This document shows, in pieces, positions 49,036 to 57,751 of a stretch of 64,000 bases of DNA; within the stretch, counting starts at the first letter, position 1; each line of letters opens with the position of its first letter. The stretch lies in the NCBI GenBank assembly GCA_006226595.1, contig SBGP01000088.1, positions 1 through 64,000 of the forward strand. Direction: 5' to 3'. The notes under the pieces are model-generated. The model made no database searches. It was not told the origin of the DNA and saw only the letters and a program-made list of their open reading frames with translations. The DNA comes from Deltaproteobacteria bacterium (GTDB lineage: Bacteria; Myxococcota_A; UBA796; GCA-2862545). A program made the translations under genes and the position numbers.

Positions 49036-49070
49036 TGAGCAGTGCTTAGTGCCTTGTTAAGCAGTGCTTA
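49036..49070. promoter_or_regulatory. Two TetR-type operators, 22 bp apart
   Basis: TAAGCAGTGCTTA (49058-49070) is a perfect odd palindrome around a central G. TGAGCAGTGCTTA (49036-49048) is a copy with one mismatch. The centres are 22 bp apart (two helical turns), in the 111-bp gap between the divergent SDR and TetR genes. They lie just 13 bases before the SDR start codon, consistent with repression of it. Confidence 0.8.
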
Positions 49071-49134
49071 GTGGGTGGGTGTCGGGCGCGCAAGCGAAAC
49101 TTGACGCGATGCCCGTTCCACGTGAGGGCTCGGT

Positions 49135-49737
49135 ATGGCCGACGCGTCACCCGCCGCTGATCTCCGCACACGCCTCGTCGCGTGCGCCCTCTCGCTGCTG
49201 GATCACGAGCACCCGGACGACCTGTCGATCCGCGAGGTGACGCGCCTCGCCGGGGCCTCTTCGGGGGCGCCATACCATCACTTCGGCGACAAGCGCGGCC
49301 TGCTCGCGGCTTGCGCCGACGTCGCGTGGCGGGACCTTCGCCAGGCCATGGACGGCGCGGCAGATCCGACGGACGACCTCGTTGCCCAGCTTCGTGCTCG
49401 CGCCCTGGCGTACCTCGCCTTCGCGCTCGCCAACCCTGGACAGTATCGCCTGCTCATGTCGCGGCTGTTCGACGACGCGGAGCGCTTCCCGAACCTGGTC
49501 GAGCAGCGGGCCGAGGCGATGCGCGGGGTGATGCTGCTCATCGCGCACTCTGGTGTCGCCGGGAACGACGCACTCGCCCTCAAGCAGCGTGGCCTGGCGA
49601 TCTGGTCCATGCTCCACGGCTTCGCCGAGCTGGCGCTGGATGGCGGCTGGGCCTCGGAGGAAGGCTTCGACGCCAAGCGCGTGGGGGTCGTCGATCTCGC
49701 GGTCCGCGCAGCCCTGCTTCCCGAGGAAGGTGCCTGA
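49135..49737 (+). CDS. TetR/AcrR-family transcriptional regulator
   Basis: A 200-residue repressor. The N-terminal helix-turn-helix is read as LSIREVTRLAGASSGAPYHHFGDKRGLL (about residues 30-57 region, with AGASSGAPYHHFGDK as the TetR signature). The ligand-binding C-terminal domain follows (about 70-190). It probably represses itself and the divergent SDR gene through the tandem operators. The next gene overlaps its stop by one base. Confidence 0.9.
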   Translation: MADASPAADLRTRLVACALSLLDHEHPDDLSIREVTRLAGASSGAPYHHFGDKRGLLAACADVAWRDLRQAMDGAADPTDDLVAQLRARALAYLAFALANPGQYRLLMSRLFDDAERFPNLVEQRAEAMRGVMLLIAHSGVAGNDALALKQRGLAIWSMLHGFAELALDGGWASEEGFDAKRVGVVDLAVRAALLPEEGA

Positions 49738-50099
49738 TGCCCGCCGACCGCAAGGCCTTCGATCGCGTGTTTGCCGCAGCGAACAGTCGCCTGTCCGAGC
49801 TCTCCGTCGAGCGCTGTCGCGCGATCGAGCTCGCCCAGACCCGGGCGATCCGCGTGGTGGGTCCCAAGCCCGCGCTGCTCAAGGCGCTGCTGCGTCAGAT
49901 GGGAGAGGAGCCGCCGTCCGAGGCCTGGCGAAGCCGCAGCCACTGGAGCATGCGCCGCGTGTACAAGCGGCTGTTCGACGAGGGCGAGCGAGCCGAGGTG
50001 CTTCAGACCGCGCTCAACGCGTACCTCGACGGTCAGACCGAGCTCGCGGGCAAGTGGATGGATCTCGACACACTCGTGCGGCCCTGGGGCGAGCACTAG
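49737..50099 (+). CDS. Small protein of unknown function in the TetR operon
   Basis: A 120-residue, helical, Arg-rich protein without signal or membrane segment. SELSVERCRAIELAQTRAIRVVGPKPALLKALLRQMG and a WSMRRVYKRLFDEGERAEVLQ stretch are the visible blocks; no family is recognised. The ATG overlaps the TetR stop (TGATG), so it is co-translated with the regulator. Confidence 0.55.
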   Translation: MPADRKAFDRVFAAANSRLSELSVERCRAIELAQTRAIRVVGPKPALLKALLRQMGEEPPSEAWRSRSHWSMRRVYKRLFDEGERAEVLQTALNAYLDGQTELAGKWMDLDTLVRPWGEH

Positions 50100-50153
50100 C
50101 GTGCTTGCACCCGAAGCTTCAGGTGTACGCCTCGGGACTCTTCCGGCGTAAGC

Positions 50154-50795
50154 CTACGGCGTAAGCCAGACGCTGAACCGGTGAACGCCCTCGATCGCGA
50201 AGCCGATCGCGAAGATGCCGAGGGCGAGCGACAGCACCCGCATCAGCGCCGTGTAGCGACCGCCGTCCACCTTGTGCCGCACCGAGGCCATGGCGCTGGC
50301 GAGGACGGCCTTCGACCCCACCAGTCCGCCAAAGAACCCGACCAGGAAGCCGGAGAGCGCGCTGGTCGACGTCGTTGCCGCCTCGTAGGCGAGGGGACCT
50401 CCGATGCTCACCCAGAACACGTAGGGGTGGGGGTTCACGAGGTTGGTGAGCACCGCGGTGCGCACGCTCCGCGGATCGCTCTGTTCCCCTGGAGAGGGGG
50501 GCTGGGCGTTCCACGACTCCTTCGCGAGCATCGCGAGAAAGCCGGCACCGACGAAGGCCACCACGCCGAGCACCCCGTCGATGCCGGACAGGGCACCGAC
50601 GGCACACGCGGAGAGAACGAGCAGCGGCCCGTCGGTGAGCACCGGGGCGCAGGCGACCTTCAGCCCCTCGCGCAGGCCGTGGCGAAGGGTCTGTGACAGC
50701 ACCAGCGCGGTGAGCGGGCCGGGTGACAGGCCGCCTGAGACGCCGAGCACGGCGCCGGTCGCGAGGAAGCCGAGGGCGGAGGTCAGGACGGGCAG
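50154..50795 (-). CDS. LysE/RhtB-type exporter, probable CTG start
   Basis: A 213-residue membrane protein with about six hydrophobic helices. GGLSPGPLTALVLSQTLRHG and TNLVNPHPYVFWVSIGGPL are the family motifs of LysE-type amino-acid exporters. The first helix lies in open sequence upstream of GTG 50750, the first ordinary start codon. CTG 50795 has GGAG 5 bases upstream and would restore the usual N-terminus. It follows the zinc-ribbon gene by 18 bases on the same strand. Confidence 0.8.
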   Translation of the reverse strand: MPVLTSALGFLATGAVLGVSGGLSPGPLTALVLSQTLRHGLREGLKVACAPVLTDGPLLVLSACAVGALSGIDGVLGVVAFVGAGFLAMLAKESWNAQPPSPGEQSDPRSVRTAVLTNLVNPHPYVFWVSIGGPLAYEAATTSTSALSGFLVGFFGGLVGSKAVLASAMASVRHKVDGGRYTALMRVLSLALGIFAIGFAIEGVHRFSVWLTP

Positions 50796-50813
50796 GCGCG
50801 CTCCAGGGCGAGG

Positions 50814-51050
50814 CTACTCTCCATAGCGGTCGTCGCCGCCAAAGGCCTTCTTGTCCTCGAATCGCTTGCGCGCCTCTTCTTCCGCGATGCGGCGCGCCTC
50901 GAGCTCGGCCTCCTTCTCGGCCTGGGCCTGGACCAGCTTCGCGTGGCACGGCGGGCACACCTCGCGGTCGTCGAAGACCTTCTTCTCGTCCAGCATCTTC
51001 TCCCCGCACTCGGCACACGCGGGCGCGAACCACTTCGACCAGAACGCCAT
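50814..51050 (-). CDS. Small zinc-ribbon protein with charged helix
   Basis: A 78-residue protein. Two CxxC pairs, CAEC at about 12-15 and CPPC at about 32-35, form a zinc ribbon; residues 40-70 are a highly charged helix (AEKEAELEARRIAEEEARKRF), which looks like a coiled coil. No function assigned. GGAGG precedes the ATG at 51050. It is upstream of, and may share a transcript with, the LysE gene. Confidence 0.65.
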   Translation of the reverse strand: MAFWSKWFAPACAECGEKMLDEKKVFDDREVCPPCHAKLVQAQAEKEAELEARRIAEEEARKRFEDKKAFGGDDRYGE

Positions 51051-51195
51051 GTCATCCCCCTCCGGTGAGTGAGAACCCGCTGGCAAGCGGGCCTTGCGGC
51101 AGCGAACGCGTCGAGCTTCGCGCGAGTGGGCGGCGACGGTCAAGGCCGGTAGCGCTTGGACGGTCCTCCGGTGTCCAACGGCACAAGGAGGCATC

Positions 51196-52068
51196 ATGCT
51201 CGCTCTACTCGCCCTGTTGTGGACCGCGCCGGCGCAGGCTGGCTCGGACATCGAGTTCCAGATCCCCGCCTCGGTGTTCGTGTACGTGGACGGAAAGAAG
51301 GCGGCGTACACCTCGCGCTTTCGGCAGCGCGCCAGCGATCTCGAGCCCGGAACCCACGAGGTGCGCGTGTCTTCGATGTTCGGCAAGACGCTGTACGCGG
51401 AGGACATCGAGGTCACGGACAACACCCTGACGATCGCCGAGTGGGAGCGGGGAGAGCTCTCCGTGCGCACCGAGAAGCTCGAAGGTTCTTCCGAGGCCGA
51501 CGACCTGGAAGGCGGGGCCGAGGAGGTCGCCTCCGACGCGGAGGAGGAGGTCCAGCCCGCGGAGGGACCGGTCGCGGAGCAGGCATCCGTCGAGGAACCC
51601 GAAGAGCTCGCGCCGACCGAAGAGCCCGCCGACGTGGTGCGGGTCGAGGACGCCCTCGCCGAGGGGGTGGCGCCCGAGGAACCGGAGGACGTTCCGCCCG
51701 TGGACGACGCCGTGGCGGGCTTCGAGCCGGAGGAGCCGCCGCTCCCGGCGGGCATGGTCGACCCGTTTGCCGGCATCCGGGAACGCCCGCTTCCCGAGCC
51801 GGATCCGCTCTCGGAGGTGCGGGTGGAGGAGGAGCCCACGGCAGAGGCTGGGGCGGTGGACGAGCTCCCCACCCAGCACGAGCCCGACGCCTCCAGCTCC
51901 GCGGTCGTCGCTACCGGGCTCCCCGAGCGCCGGGTTCGCGTCGATGCGCGCGAGGGGGTCGCGCTGGAGATCCATCACGAAGGTGCATCGCTTTGGGTCT
52001 ACGTCGTCGACGGCGAGCTCGTCGTGCAGGACCGGTCGGGCATGACCTTCGCGGTGGGGGAGCGCTAG
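51196..52068 (+). CDS. Exported acidic protein with PEGA-like N-terminal domain
   Basis: A 290-residue protein. Signal MLALLALLWTAPAQA is followed by a beta-sandwich-like domain (about 16-100: FVYVDGKKAAYTSRFRQRASDLEPGTHEVRV resembles PEGA domains), then an Ala/Glu/Pro/Val-rich linker (about 100-225) and a short C-terminal beta region. AAGGAGG precedes the ATG. The kinase gene starts 70 bases downstream on the same strand; both proteins carry PEGA-like parts, and co-function is only inferred. Confidence 0.65.
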   Translation: MLALLALLWTAPAQAGSDIEFQIPASVFVYVDGKKAAYTSRFRQRASDLEPGTHEVRVSSMFGKTLYAEDIEVTDNTLTIAEWERGELSVRTEKLEGSSEADDLEGGAEEVASDAEEEVQPAEGPVAEQASVEEPEELAPTEEPADVVRVEDALAEGVAPEEPEDVPPVDDAVAGFEPEEPPLPAGMVDPFAGIRERPLPEPDPLSEVRVEEEPTAEAGAVDELPTQHEPDASSSAVVATGLPERRVRVDAREGVALEIHHEGASLWVYVVDGELVVQDRSGMTFAVGER

Positions 52069-52137
52069 TCCCGGCAGCCGCGCGCCACGCCGGGATGCCG
52101 CCGCCGTGAGGTTCGGATCCCCTCTATAGTGAGCGGG

Positions 52138-53793
52138 ATGCTCGAGATGGGACGCCAGATCGACCGGTACACGCTCGAGGCGCCGATTGGCGCCGGAGGG
52201 CAGGGCTTCGTGTACCGGGTGCGGCACATCCAGCTCGGCACGGACCACGCGCTGAAGGTGGTCACCGGAGGCGGTGCACGCATGCGCGAGCGCTTGCTCC
52301 AGGAAGGTCGCGCGCAGGCGCGGCTGCGGCACCCGAACATCGTGTCGGTGACGGACGTCGTCGATGTGGACGGTGACTCCGGCCTGATCATGGAGTTCGT
52401 CGAGGGGCCGACCCTCTCCGCGCTGCTCGCGCAGGAGCGGCTGGGAGAGGAACAGCTCGACCTGCTCGCCGCCGGCATCCTCGAGGGCGTGGCCCACGCG
52501 CACACGCAGCACTTCATCCACCGCGATCTCAAGCCCGACAACGTGCTGTGCGCGATCACGCCGCGGGGTCTGGTGCCGAAGATCATGGACTTCGGCCTGG
52601 TCAAGGCACTCGCCGGCTCGGAGCTGCCGACCGCGGGCATCCGACAGACGCGTTCCGGCGCCATGATGGGCACGGCTCACTACATGTCGCCGGAGCAGGT
52701 CCGCAGCTCGAAGGACGTGGATGCGCGGACGGACGTGTGGGCGCTCGGCGTCATCCTCTACGAGATGGCGACGGGTGGGCTGCCCTTCGATGGGGACGAC
52801 CTGTTCGAGATCTTCGCAGCGGTCACGAAGGGAGAGTTCACGCCGGTGGCCACGCACCGTCCGGACCTGCCCGAGCGCATGTGTCGCGCGATCGAGGCGG
52901 CGCTGGTCGTCGAGGTCGAGCAGCGTGCTGCGAGCGTCGACGCCCTGCGGGACCTGTGGTTCGAGGGCGCGTCCGCGCCGACCGGTCGCTCGACGGTCGC
53001 GTGGAACCAGGACTTCCTGGCGAAGTTCAGGCGCGACTCGCTGACCGAGTCCGAGCCCAGCGGACAGTTCGAGACCTGGATCGAGCCGTCGATCGATCAG
53101 GATGCCGCGGCGCTCGCGGTCTCGACATGGGACCGCACGAACCCCGGTCTCGACGACGAGTCCCACGTCGCCCGTCGCCTTGCTCCCCTGGTGCTCGCCG
53201 CCGGCATTGGCATGGGGCTGGTGGGAGTGCTGGCCCTCGTCGTGATGGTCGCGCTCGTGCCCCGCGGAACGCCCGTCGCGCGGACCGAGCCCGAGCCGGT
53301 GGCGGCTGGCCCGCTCGCCGAGCCCCCGACGCCAGCTCCGGAGCCAGCGCTCGCCGAGCCTGCGCCGGACGCGGGGCCGGTGGTGGTCGAGCCAGTCGAG
53401 CTCGAACCGGCTCCCGAGCCGGTAGTTCCGAGACCCGCGCCGGCCCCAAGGCCGCGCCCTGCGCCCGCGCCGGCTCCCGTACCCGTCGTCGCGCCGGCTC
53501 CTGCGCCCATGCCTCCACCGGTCACCCCGAAGCCCAAGCCCTCTGCTCCCTCCCTGGGCCGGTTCACGGTCGCGGGGGACGTGCAGGCTGGGGACAAGGC
53601 CTACCTCGTGCCCGCGGATGGCGGACGCTACCTGTACGCGGACGCGCGAGTTCCGGCCGGCTCGTACACCGTGTTCTTCGCGGTCGACGGGGGCACGCCG
53701 ACCGAGATCCGCGCCATCGACGTCGCGACCGGGCAGTCGGTGAGCGCGAACTGCGACCGTGGCTCGGCCTTCTGCGTGGTTCGGCTTCGGTAG
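52138..53793 (+). CDS. Ser/Thr protein kinase with transmembrane helix and PEGA-like tail
   Basis: A 551-residue eukaryote-type kinase. The kinase domain (about 10-280) has the Gly-rich loop GAGGQG (18-23), ATP-binding Lys40, Glu56, the catalytic loop HRDLKPDN (128-135) with Asp130 and Asp151 of DFG. All key residues are present. One helix (about 350-378) spans the membrane; a Pro/Glu/Ala linker (to about 475) leads to a PEGA-like C-terminal domain. ATG 52138 and ATG 52147 are the plausible starts. It probably phosphorylates cytoplasmic proteins while the tail senses the envelope. Confidence 0.92.
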   Translation: MLEMGRQIDRYTLEAPIGAGGQGFVYRVRHIQLGTDHALKVVTGGGARMRERLLQEGRAQARLRHPNIVSVTDVVDVDGDSGLIMEFVEGPTLSALLAQERLGEEQLDLLAAGILEGVAHAHTQHFIHRDLKPDNVLCAITPRGLVPKIMDFGLVKALAGSELPTAGIRQTRSGAMMGTAHYMSPEQVRSSKDVDARTDVWALGVILYEMATGGLPFDGDDLFEIFAAVTKGEFTPVATHRPDLPERMCRAIEAALVVEVEQRAASVDALRDLWFEGASAPTGRSTVAWNQDFLAKFRRDSLTESEPSGQFETWIEPSIDQDAAALAVSTWDRTNPGLDDESHVARRLAPLVLAAGIGMGLVGVLALVVMVALVPRGTPVARTEPEPVAAGPLAEPPTPAPEPALAEPAPDAGPVVVEPVELEPAPEPVVPRPAPAPRPRPAPAPAPVPVVAPAPAPMPPPVTPKPKPSAPSLGRFTVAGDVQAGDKAYLVPADGGRYLYADARVPAGSYTVFFAVDGGTPTEIRAIDVATGQSVSANCDRGSAFCVVRLR

Positions 53794-53829
53794 CCCCGGG
53801 CTGCGTTATCCTCCGGGGATGGAGGACCT

Positions 53830-54669
53830 GTGAGGGCTTGGCTGCTGCTGCTGCTCACTCCCGTGGCCTGGGCGGGGGACTGCCCCGACTTTGCGAGCCT
53901 CGGCGCGGACCCGGCCATGGCCGAGACGCGACTCGCCGAGGCCGAGGCGATCTACCCGCAGATCTACGACCGGTTCACCGAGCTCGGCGAGATCGAGGCC
54001 TGGGTGCGGGATGGGGTGAGCTGCCAGACGACGCCGGTGTCGCCGGAGCTCGCTGCCCGCTACCACCGCTTCCGGGCCCTGCAGGCCGATCCGCTCGGAG
54101 GACTTCGTGCGGACGCCGGGGCGCGCGCTTCTGCGAGCCTTGCCGCCGCACTGGCCGTCGCGCCGAGCCTGAGCTTCGCGCTGCCCGAAGACCACGGCCA
54201 CCGCGCCGTGACCGAGGGTGAGGGGACGACCGTGGAGGTGGTCGCGCCTCTGGAGGGCACCCTGTTCTTCGACGGCGCCGCTGGCAGGCTCCGCCCGACC
54301 TCGCGGGCAACCTTCTTCCAGCGCGCGGACGGCGACGGCGCGGTGGTCGACAGCGCCTATCTCTACCCCGACGACCCGCTGCCTTCCTACCCGGTGCCCG
54401 AGGCGGTGGGCACCACGGATGCGACCACGCTGCTTCGCGTGCCGCCTGCCCGTGCACCACTCCGCACCGCGGCGGTGGGTGTCGGGGTCGGCGCCCTGGC
54501 GCTGGGGGCTGGGAGCCTGATCGTGCGCACCAACGCCATGGACCTCGAGCGCTCGAATGCCGCGAACGCGCATGCGGCGCAGCCACTGGTGAACGGGCTG
54601 GCTGTGTCCTCGTGGACCTTTGGCGTGGCCTCGGTGGGACTGTTCGCGGGCTCCATGGTGGTGAAGTGA
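53830..54669 (+). CDS. Exported protein with C-terminal membrane helices
   Basis: A 279-residue protein with signal MRAWLLLLLTPVAWA, a helical region (about 20-120), an acidic middle and two hydrophobic segments near the C-terminus (about 220-240 and 258-278). No family recognised. Start GTG 53830 has GGAGGA 3 bases upstream at 53821-53826. Its stop overlaps the following lipoprotein start (TGATG), so those two are co-translated; both probably act in the envelope. Confidence 0.65.
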   Translation: MRAWLLLLLTPVAWAGDCPDFASLGADPAMAETRLAEAEAIYPQIYDRFTELGEIEAWVRDGVSCQTTPVSPELAARYHRFRALQADPLGGLRADAGARASASLAAALAVAPSLSFALPEDHGHRAVTEGEGTTVEVVAPLEGTLFFDGAAGRLRPTSRATFFQRADGDGAVVDSAYLYPDDPLPSYPVPEAVGTTDATTLLRVPPARAPLRTAAVGVGVGALALGAGSLIVRTNAMDLERSNAANAHAAQPLVNGLAVSSWTFGVASVGLFAGSMVVK

Positions 54670-56429
54670 TGCGCGTGCTTCCCCTGTGCCTCGCACTCTC
54701 CGGCTGCCTTCTCACCGACCCGCAGATCGACGCGCGCTTCGGCCAGACGAACGACGACACGGCGGTCGAGACCGACACCGACACCGACACCGATGCCGAC
54801 GCGGACACGGATGCCGACGCGGACACGGATGCCGATGCGGACACGGATGCCGACGCGGACACGGATGCCGACGCGGACACGGATGCCGACGCGGACACGG
54901 ATGCCGACGCGGACACGGATGCCGACGCGGACAGCGACACAGATGCGGATACCGACGCGGACACGGACACCGACACGGGTCCGCCGCCGGTCGATGCCGA
55001 CCTGGACGGCTACTTCGCTCCGCCGGACGGCGACGACTGCGACGACAGCAACCCCACCGTGCATCCGAACGCGACCGAGATCTGCTTCGACGGCGTGATC
55101 AACGACTGCACGACCGACATTCCCGCCGAGTGCGACAACCTCGACGATCTCACCTCACTGGACGCCGACTTCTCGATTGTCGACTCCACCGAGACCATCT
55201 GGACGCTGGGGTGGCTGTACGGCGGCACGGGTCACCTGGTGATGGGCGTCACCCGCCCCGGACCCCGGCTGTACATCCACGACGTGCAGAGCGGCAGCAG
55301 CGCGTTGATCGCGGACGACGCGGTGACCGAGATCGTCGGCGGAAACACCGGCGGCCTCGGGTACACGGTCGCGACGCATCCGCGGGCGCCGAACAGCCTG
55401 CTCACCAGCGACCGCAACTACAGCGCCGAGGCCGGGCGTGCCTACTTCGTACCGTCTCCTCCCGCCGGGGTGCACGGCATCGACGACGTGGCGTCGGTGA
55501 CACTCGATGAGGTCGTGACGACCCGGGAGTGGCTCGGCTACAACGTCGGCCTCGGGGACCCGAACGGTGATGGGGACATCGACCTGCTCATCGCCTCGAA
55601 TCCCGCCTCGGGACTCGCGGTCCAGGAGCTGTACACCCTGTACGGGCCGACTGCCGCGGGGGGCTACAGCGTCGACTCGATCGGTGCAGGACTGTCCGGC
55701 GCGGTGTTCGAGAACCCGCCCACGGACGGCCTCAACCCCGAGCACATGCGCATCGCCTCGGTCGACATCAACCACGACGGCGTCGAGGACTGGCTGCTCG
55801 CCGCGCGAAACCCCAACGCGCGGCCGCTGTGGATCGTGTTCGGGAGTTCCAGGAACGGCACCTTCGACTGGAGCGGGCTGATGTCGAACCGCTTCTCGGG
55901 TGCCGAGCTCGGCGGGTTCGTCAGCGGCCTGTATGACGTGTTCGACGCCGGAGACTTCGACGGGGATGGGTACAACGACGTCGGCATCGTCGAGTGGAAC
56001 AACCGCCTGCACATCCTCACCGAGCCGCTGACGCTGACGGATGCCACCCCGCAGCTGAGCGAGCAGAACGGCGTGATCACCATCGAGCTCGGACAGCGAC
56101 CCACGGCACGTGGCGGGGGCGATCTCGACGGGGACGGCTACGATGACGTGTTCATTGGTGAGTCCGCAGGTACGGAGGGCTGGCTGCTCATGGGTACGCC
56201 GAACGCTCTCGGCTCGATCAACGGCTCCGACATCAGCGTCACCGTGCGCGGCCGTCGCTTCGCCATCGCGGGACTGGGCACGGCGGACATCGGCGATGCG
56301 CTCGGCGACGGCTACCCGGACCTCGCGATGACGGCGGGCTCCGACGTGTTCGTATTTCGCACCGAGGCGGGAGCGCCGCTGCAGCCCAGCGGACCGCCGC
56401 ATCCTGGCGCTGGAGGCGAAAACTACTGA
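54669..56429 (+). CDS. FG-GAP lipoprotein with Asp/Ala/Thr repeat linker
   Basis: A 586-residue lipoprotein with signal MRVLPLCLALSGC (Cys13). Residues about 35-105 are a low-complexity linker of Asp-Ala-Asp-Ala-Asp-Thr repeats. Next comes a metal-binding motif of the type DLDGYFAPPDGDDCDDSNPT (about 113-132), typical of myxobacterial surface proteins. The remainder has FG-GAP-like calcium repeats (NGDGDIDLLIASNP, DFDGDGYNDVGIVEW, DLDGDGYDDVFIGES). It is probably a cell-surface adhesion or scaffold protein. It overlaps the stop before it by one base. Confidence 0.85.
   Translation: MRVLPLCLALSGCLLTDPQIDARFGQTNDDTAVETDTDTDTDADADTDADADTDADADTDADADTDADADTDADADTDADADTDADADSDTDADTDADTDTDTGPPPVDADLDGYFAPPDGDDCDDSNPTVHPNATEICFDGVINDCTTDIPAECDNLDDLTSLDADFSIVDSTETIWTLGWLYGGTGHLVMGVTRPGPRLYIHDVQSGSSALIADDAVTEIVGGNTGGLGYTVATHPRAPNSLLTSDRNYSAEAGRAYFVPSPPAGVHGIDDVASVTLDEVVTTREWLGYNVGLGDPNGDGDIDLLIASNPASGLAVQELYTLYGPTAAGGYSVDSIGAGLSGAVFENPPTDGLNPEHMRIASVDINHDGVEDWLLAARNPNARPLWIVFGSSRNGTFDWSGLMSNRFSGAELGGFVSGLYDVFDAGDFDGDGYNDVGIVEWNNRLHILTEPLTLTDATPQLSEQNGVITIELGQRPTARGGGDLDGDGYDDVFIGESAGTEGWLLMGTPNALGSINGSDISVTVRGRRFAIAGLGTADIGDALGDGYPDLAMTAGSDVFVFRTEAGAPLQPSGPPHPGAGGENY
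54792..54935. repeat. 18-bp tandem DNA repeat (about eight units) coding for DADADT
   Basis: GATGCCGACGCGGACACG-type units starting at 54792, 54810, 54828 and every 18 bases to about 54935, with single substitutions (unit three has GATGCGG). They encode the lipoprotein linker and keep its reading frame at any copy number, as expected for a slippage-variable linker. Confidence 0.9.
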
Positions 56430-56513
56430 TCGCACGAGGCGCGGTCATTTTGTTTGCCGAATGAATGCTGGGCGTGTACTTGGTCGGCGAATTGCATGAC
56501 CATGGAGCGGCCC

Positions 56514-57196
56514 ATGCGCCTGTTTGCTCTGATGATGGCTTTCGTGTCCGCGCCCGCACTAGCGGCCAAGCCGTTGCCGTCCGCCGGCGGCGCGGATCTT
56601 CAGGCCCCAGCTCGACGAGCTGCGCGCCGAGGTCGACCTCCTGTGGCAGACCGTGCCCACCGCGGGGCACGTATTCACCCGCTGGGGAAGCCAGGAGCCT
56701 GCCGCAGACCAACGTCGTCGAGACGGGGTTTGGCTATGCGATGCGCGGCACGGACCACCTGCCCGAAGGCGCGGTGGGTGACTTCATGCTGATCGATCGC
56801 GACCCGCGCCTCGAGCCCTCGAGCGGCTGGTTCCTCAAGGGCGTGCTCCTCCTGCCGGGGGCCTACCCGGGCAACGCGCACTTCGGGTACGCCGAGTGGG
56901 ACCAGGAGTACATGCCGTACCTGCCCGGGGTGAAGCTCGTCTCCGACACGCCGGTCACCACCCTCTGGGACCGCCACACCGCGCCAGAGGGCTGGGAGGT
57001 CCTGTACACGGGCGTCGCCTACGCCGGGTACGAGTGGATTGCGGCACCGATCTGCGTGGACTTCGAAGTTCAGAACGCCACGGTGCTGGGCTCGGTGATG
57101 AACTTCAACTTCGTCACGTCGCAGGGCGTGTATGGCTACGACGACACGGGTGCCTTCGTCGCCACCGACTGCGTGGTCGTCCGCAAGCGCCCCTAG
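56514..57196 (+). pseudogene. Frameshifted secreted-protein gene
   Basis: Three consecutive frames give one apparent protein. Frame A starts ATG 56514 (signal MRLFALMMAFVSAPALAAK, GGAG upstream) and reads into GADLQ. Frame B continues with QLDELRAEVDLLWQTV and HVFTRWG (about 56608-56690). Frame C runs from about 56700 (QTNVVETGFGYAM...) to the stop at 57196. Each step is a +1 shift; removing one C from the CCCC run near 56608 fuses A to B smoothly. Either the gene is broken or two indel errors are present. The tail has Cys residues (PICVDFEV, TDCVVV). Function unknown. Confidence 0.65.
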
Positions 57197-57197
57197 G

Positions 57198-57659
57198 CTA
57201 CGCGGCCTTCGGGCCCCAGCGGACCTCGCCGCCGGGCAGGAAATACACGATAAGCATGCGTCCGCCGGTCACTGTGGGCGTGTGGTGTGAACCGGGCGGG
57301 AGCACGACCCAACCCTGGCGCGCGCCCTCGAACACCGGGCCGCCGTCGAGCGGGATGCAGAAGCTGACCTCGCCGTTGACGTGGGTGTGCTCGGCACCGG
57401 CCCCCTCGATGTCCACCGCGTCCACGGACTGGCCGTAGGTCTCGTCGGTCGCCTTCGCGACGCGCCCGAAGCGAATGCCCTCACCGCCTTCCTTGGGGGT
57501 GAGCTCTCCCGCGGCATGGGCCGCGAGCAGGGCCTCGCGCAGGGCCCCCTGATCGCCGTAGGGGAACATCGCGCTGAGCTTGTCCGTGGCGTCGGCAGCG
57601 GCGAGATCGAGCTCGGCGATCGCGCGGGCGTACGGGGCGAGGACGGGGACGAGGGACAT
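57198..57659 (-). CDS. PnbB/DUF4863-like lyase family protein
   Basis: A 153-residue protein. The C-terminal half has HTHVNGEVSFCIPLDGGPVFEG and WVVLPPGSHHTPTVTGGRMLIVYFLPGG, the signature of the p-hydroxylaminobenzoate lyase (PnbB, DUF4863) family, which has a cupin-like fold. The substrate here is unknown. The stop is directly beside the stop of the frameshifted gene (57196 and 57198), convergently. Confidence 0.8.
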   Translation of the reverse strand: MSLVPVLAPYARAIAELDLAAADATDKLSAMFPYGDQGALREALLAAHAAGELTPKEGGEGIRFGRVAKATDETYGQSVDAVDIEGAGAEHTHVNGEVSFCIPLDGGPVFEGARQGWVVLPPGSHHTPTVTGGRMLIVYFLPGGEVRWGPKAA

Positions 57660-57751
57660 GTCGGCTCCAGGAACGGGTCTACGCGCGGGTCGCGCGGGCG
57701 CGCTTCGGTGCTATCCTGCTGGACCGGAGGCTACACCTCCCTGGAGGACGC

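Noticed and set aside
49737-50099. Toxin-antitoxin partner for the TetR gene
   Set aside because: The 120-residue protein has no toxin motif and TetR proteins are not usual antitoxins; a regulator-linked accessory is more likely.
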